NCBI RefSeq assembly: GCF_016917755.1 | Contig: NZ_CP070326.1 | Location: 5,208,001 to 5,272,000 of the forward strand | Length of the DNA stretch: 64,000 nt | Origin: Streptomyces noursei | GTDB taxonomy: Bacteria; Actinomycetota; Actinomycetes; Streptomycetales; Streptomycetaceae | Reading direction: 5' to 3' | Part shown: piece by piece, positions 61,099 through 64,000 of the stretch | Numbering within the stretch: the stretch's first letter is position 1 | How the letters are laid out: every line of letters starts with the position of its first letter | The notes under the pieces: model-generated | Database searches by the model: none | What the model saw: only the letters and a program-made list of their open reading frames with translations | What the model was told of the DNA's origin: nothing | Position numbers and translations under genes: made by a program

Positions 61099-64000
61099 TC
61101 AGTTCGTCCCGATCTTCGCCAGCAGGTCCACGATCCGGCCCTGCACCTCGGCGCTGGTGGAGCGCTCCGCCAGGAACAGCACGCTCTCCCCGGTGACGAG
61201 CCCCGGCAGCTGGGTCGGATCCAGGTCGGCGGCGGTGTAGACGACCAGCGGGGTGCGGTCCAGCAGCCCGTTGGCGCGCAGCCAGTCCACGATGCCGGCC
61301 CGGCGGCGCCGCACCTGCATCAGGTCCATCACGACGAGGTTGGGCCGCAGCTGCGTCGCCAGAGCGACCGCGTCGGTGTCCGCGCCGGCCCGGCCCACCT
61401 GCATGCCGCGCCGCTCCAGCGACGCGGTCAGCGCGCCCGCGACGGCGTCGTTCTGCTCGATGAGCAGCACCCGCGGCGGCTGGTCCTCGCCGTCCCGCGG
61501 GGCGAGCGCCTTGAGCAGCACGGCCGGATCGGCGCCGTACGCGGCCTCCCGCGTCGCCTGCCCCAGACCGGCGGTGACCAGCACGGGCACCTCGGCGGCG
61601 CCGGCGGCCTGGCGCAGTGACTGGAGCGCGGTGCGGGTGATCGGACCGGTCAGCGGGTCCACGAAGAGCGCCGCCGGATACGCGGCGATCTGCGCGTCCA
61701 CCTCCTCGCGGGAGTTGACGATCACCGGGCGGTAGCCGCGGTCGCTGAGCGCCTGCTGGGTGGCGACGTCGGGCGCCGGCCAGACCAGCAGCCGGCGCGG
61801 ATTGTCCAGCGGCTCCGGCGGCAACTCGTCGTCCATCGGCGGTCGCTGACGCTCCATCACCTCGATCGCGCCGTTCGGCCCGTCCAGCGGCTCGGGCCCC
61901 TCGCTGCCCTCGTCGGGCGCGGAGACGGCGAACGTCCGGCCCTCGCCGGCGTCCATGAGGTGCGGCTGCGGGCCCGGTTGCTTGGCCCGCGCGGGCGGCT
62001 GCGGCCCGGCGGCCTGCGGCGGCAGGGCACCGGACGTCGCGGCCTCGGCGGGGGTGCCGCGCTCGCCCTCCGGCGGGGGCGCGGCGAGCTTGCGGCGGCG
62101 GCCCGAACCCGTGGCGGTGCCGCCCGGCGGCGTGGCGGTGCCGCCCTGGGCGGGGACGCCCGGCTGCGGCACCGGACGCTTCGGGTCGGCCAACTGCTGG
62201 GCGAACGGCACCCCCTGGCCGAGCGTGCGCACGCTGAACGCCCGCCCGGCGGTGTGCCCGTCGTCCTCGACGGGCGGCAGCGGCTGCCGGGTCTGCGGGG
62301 GCACGGCGACGCCCTGCGGCGGCACCGGCCCGCCCTGCGCGGGGCCGGCGGCCGGGCCGGCCGCGGTCTCCTCGGCGGGGCTGGGGCGGCCCCGGCGGCG
62401 GCCGGTGGGCGTGACCGGGGCGGTGGCGGCGGCGCCGGCGATCCCGGGCGCGCTGCCGGTGGCCGTGCCGGTCGCCTCGGCCGGCGCGTCCTGATCCGTC
62501 GGCCCGGCCGGCTGGGCGACCAGGCCCTCGGGGCCCGCGACGAACGTGCCGGACGCCTCGGCATCGGCCATCGCCGCGGCCGCCCGCTCCTCGGCGGCGG
62601 CCCGCCGCGCGCGCCGCCGGCCGGTCGGCTCGGCGTCCCAAGTGCCTTGCGCCTCGGGGGAGTCGGGCGTCTCGGCCGGCTGCCCGGCCGGGGTCTCGGG
62701 GGTCGGCTCGGGGCCGGTGGCCACCGGACGGCGCGCCCGGCGCCGCCCCGTACCGGCCGCGTCCTGCGGTCCGCCCTCCGGCGCGACGGGCATCCCGCCG
62801 GCGATCGCGGGCAGCGCCGGCTGCGCGGTCGCCGGCTGCGGCGCCCGGTCCGCCGCGGCGGGCGGCAGCGCGAACGCCGAGCGCGGTGCGGCCGGCGGCT
62901 GGGCGGCGGCACCAGCCGTGTCCGGCTCGCCGGCCCGCTCGGGCGCCTCGGCCAGCGCCCGCCGGGCCCGCCGGCCACCGGCCGGCACCGGACCCTGCGC
63001 ACGCACCGCGAGCTGCTGTCCCTGCGGCGGCCCCGCCTGCCGTCCCTGCGGCTGGCCCTGCAACTGGCCCTGCGGCGGCACCGGCCCGAGCGCCGGGCTC
63101 ACCGCGGGCGTCAGACCCTGCGCCGGATTGCCGGCCGGAGCCCCGTCACCGGCTCCGGACGGCAGCGCGGGCAGCGCCGAGCCCTCCGGCGCCGGCCGCG
63201 CCCGGCGACGGCCGCTCGGCGGCGCCGCCTCGGCGTCCGCCGGCAGCCCCGCGCCCTGGGTGCCGTCCGCCGCGACGGCCGGCGCCGCGCCCGAGTGCCG
63301 GGCCCGCCGTCGCCCGGTCGGCTGCGCGCCGGCCGTACCGTTCTTCGTCTCCGCACCCGAGGCGGTCTCCGCGGCGCCGGGCCGCCCGCCGCCGTCCGTG
63401 CCCGGACCGCCCGCGGCGGCGCCGTCCCCGTCGGCCTTCGCCTCGCCGTCCGGGGTCTCGGCCTCCTCGGCCGCCGGCTCCTCGGGCTCCGGCTCCGGTT
63501 CGTCGATCAGCACCGGAAGTTCCAGCACGTACGCGCTGCCGGTCGCGCCGGAACCGCCCGGCACCGCATGCGTCTGGATCAACCCGTCGTGCATCCGCAC
63601 GATCCCGCGGACGATCGGCCCGTGCACCGGATCGCCGCCGCCGAACGGCCCGCGCACCTCGATGCGCACCACCTCGCCGCGCTTGGCCGCGGCCACCACG
63701 ATCGTCGAGTCGCCGGGCACCGGACGCCCGCCCGGCCCGGCGGTGCCGTCACCAGCAGTCTGCCGGCCGGTGGAGTCCACCCCGGCGACGTCCGCGATCA
63801 GATGCGACAGCGCCTGCGCCAGCCGCTCCGCGTCGACCAGGGCCGCTATCGGCGGCGCGTGCACCGCGAACTGCGCCCGGCCCGGCCCGATCAGCTCGAC
63901 CGCGCCCTCCACACCGGCCGCCACCACCTTGTCCAGCGACACCTTGGTGCGGTTGAGCTTCTCCTTGCCGGAGTCCAGCCGCTGGTAGCTGAGTACGTTG
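61099..64000 (-). CDS. large signalling protein: HATPase-like part, Arg-rich linker, two degenerate receiver domains (start outside window)
   Basis: At least 966 residues; the N-terminus lies beyond 64000. The first visible part (NVLSYQRLDSGKEKLNRTKV, then LAQALSHLIADVAG) follows histidine kinase dimerisation/HATPase sequence. A Pro/Ala linker of about 500 residues carries at least six GRRRAR-type basic motifs. The C-terminus has two receiver-like domains (LLVWPAPDVATQQALSDRG; VLLIEQNDAVAGALTASLER with Asp in LVVMDLMQ). The acidic pair of normal receivers is changed, so phosphate transfer is doubtful. The stop converges on the ligase gene. Confidence 0.75.
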   Translation of the reverse strand, partial: NVLSYQRLDSGKEKLNRTKVSLDKVVAAGVEGAVELIGPGRAQFAVHAPPIAALVDAERLAQALSHLIADVAGVDSTGRQTAGDGTAGPGGRPVPGDSTIVVAAAKRGEVVRIEVRGPFGGGDPVHGPIVRGIVRMHDGLIQTHAVPGGSGATGSAYVLELPVLIDEPEPEPEEPAAEEAETPDGEAKADGDGAAAGGPGTDGGGRPGAAETASGAETKNGTAGAQPTGRRRARHSGAAPAVAADGTQGAGLPADAEAAPPSGRRRARPAPEGSALPALPSGAGDGAPAGNPAQGLTPAVSPALGPVPPQGQLQGQPQGRQAGPPQGQQLAVRAQGPVPAGGRRARRALAEAPERAGEPDTAGAAAQPPAAPRSAFALPPAAADRAPQPATAQPALPAIAGGMPVAPEGGPQDAAGTGRRRARRPVATGPEPTPETPAGQPAETPDSPEAQGTWDAEPTGRRRARRAAAEERAAAAMADAEASGTFVAGPEGLVAQPAGPTDQDAPAEATGTATGSAPGIAGAAATAPVTPTGRRRGRPSPAEETAAGPAAGPAQGGPVPPQGVAVPPQTRQPLPPVEDDGHTAGRAFSVRTLGQGVPFAQQLADPKRPVPQPGVPAQGGTATPPGGTATGSGRRRKLAAPPPEGERGTPAEAATSGALPPQAAGPQPPARAKQPGPQPHLMDAGEGRTFAVSAPDEGSEGPEPLDGPNGAIEVMERQRPPMDDELPPEPLDNPRRLLVWPAPDVATQQALSDRGYRPVIVNSREEVDAQIAAYPAALFVDPLTGPITRTALQSLRQAAGAAEVPVLVTAGLGQATREAAYGADPAVLLKALAPRDGEDQPPRVLLIEQNDAVAGALTASLERRGMQVGRAGADTDAVALATQLRPNLVVMDLMQVRRRRAGIVDWLRANGLLDRTPLVVYTAADLDPTQLPGLVTGESVLFLAERSTSAEVQGRIVDLLAKIGTN

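Noticed and set aside
1..64000. CRISPR array
   Set aside because: No regularly spaced short repeats were found; the tandem repeats seen are coding HAMP units and a 21-bp intergenic repeat.

Overview
The window is high-GC actinobacterial DNA and almost certainly from a Streptomyces chromosome. The signs are GTG starts, GC-rich third codon positions, WhiJ/DUF397-type regulators, SpoIIE-type phosphatases and a SigE-family sigma factor. It splits into host DNA (1 to about 21.6 kb), one integrated temperate siphovirus (about 21.6 to 60.0 kb, 38.4 kb), and host DNA again (60.0 to 64.0 kb). No tRNA, rRNA or CRISPR array was seen.

Left host part: a secreted S53 (sedolisin) peptidase, a small conserved protein, a methyltransferase, a 195-bp inverted-repeat element, a lone primase-polymerase and a small secreted Asn/Gly-rich protein come first. 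They are followed by a tightly overlapping five-gene operon (5184-10200). It has two acyl-CoA dehydrogenase subunits, two MaoC-type hydratase parts (one fused to a DUF35 zinc ribbon/OB fold) and an Ltp2-like aldolase. This is the gene content of the mycobacterial igr side-chain degradation locus. A 17-bp perfect palindrome overlaps its likely promoter. Next come a RelE-type toxin pair, a sigma factor, a decayed XRE/DUF397 pair, a Uma2 protein and a DinB-like protein. A signalling cluster closes the part: response regulator and seven-HAMP hybrid kinase on the minus strand, and a divergent SpoIIE-type phosphatase.

Prophage: it is inserted in an acyl-CoA ligase gene at a 13-bp core (21595-21607 and 60019-60031). 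A large serine integrase lies at the right end, close to attR. The lysogeny module (56.2-59.2 kb: Cro-like protein, leaderless repressor, two-TM protein, integrase) is at the right. The DNA module (51.5-55.9 kb: SSB, replication protein, RecT) and the packaging and virion genes (45.9 down to 27.8 kb) are read leftwards and end in endolysin and holin-like genes at 25.9-27.4 kb. A cassette of very small rightward genes (23.0-25.7 kb) and an XRE/DUF397 pair lie next to attL. Length, integration target and layout recall phage SV1 of S. venezuelae, but this is from memory and not tested.

The most striking point is that the host ligase gene is not destroyed. The phage carries its own diverged copy of the gene's first 231 codons with its own ribosome binding site. 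Integration joins this to the host 3' part and rebuilds a full 551-codon gene (59326-60981), leaving the host's original 5' part stranded at the other end (20905-21607). The arms of the attP inverted repeat therefore also encode protein. Other points of note are a -1 frameshift site in the tail chaperone genes, a terminase small subunit with no usual start codon, an AT-rich insert in the virion operon that may hold a small RNA and a moron, and a minor capsid protein with a long repeat-bearing C-terminal extension.

Right host part: the rest of the ligase gene and the C-terminal part of a large signalling protein with a long Arg-rich disordered linker and two degenerate receiver domains, which runs off the window.
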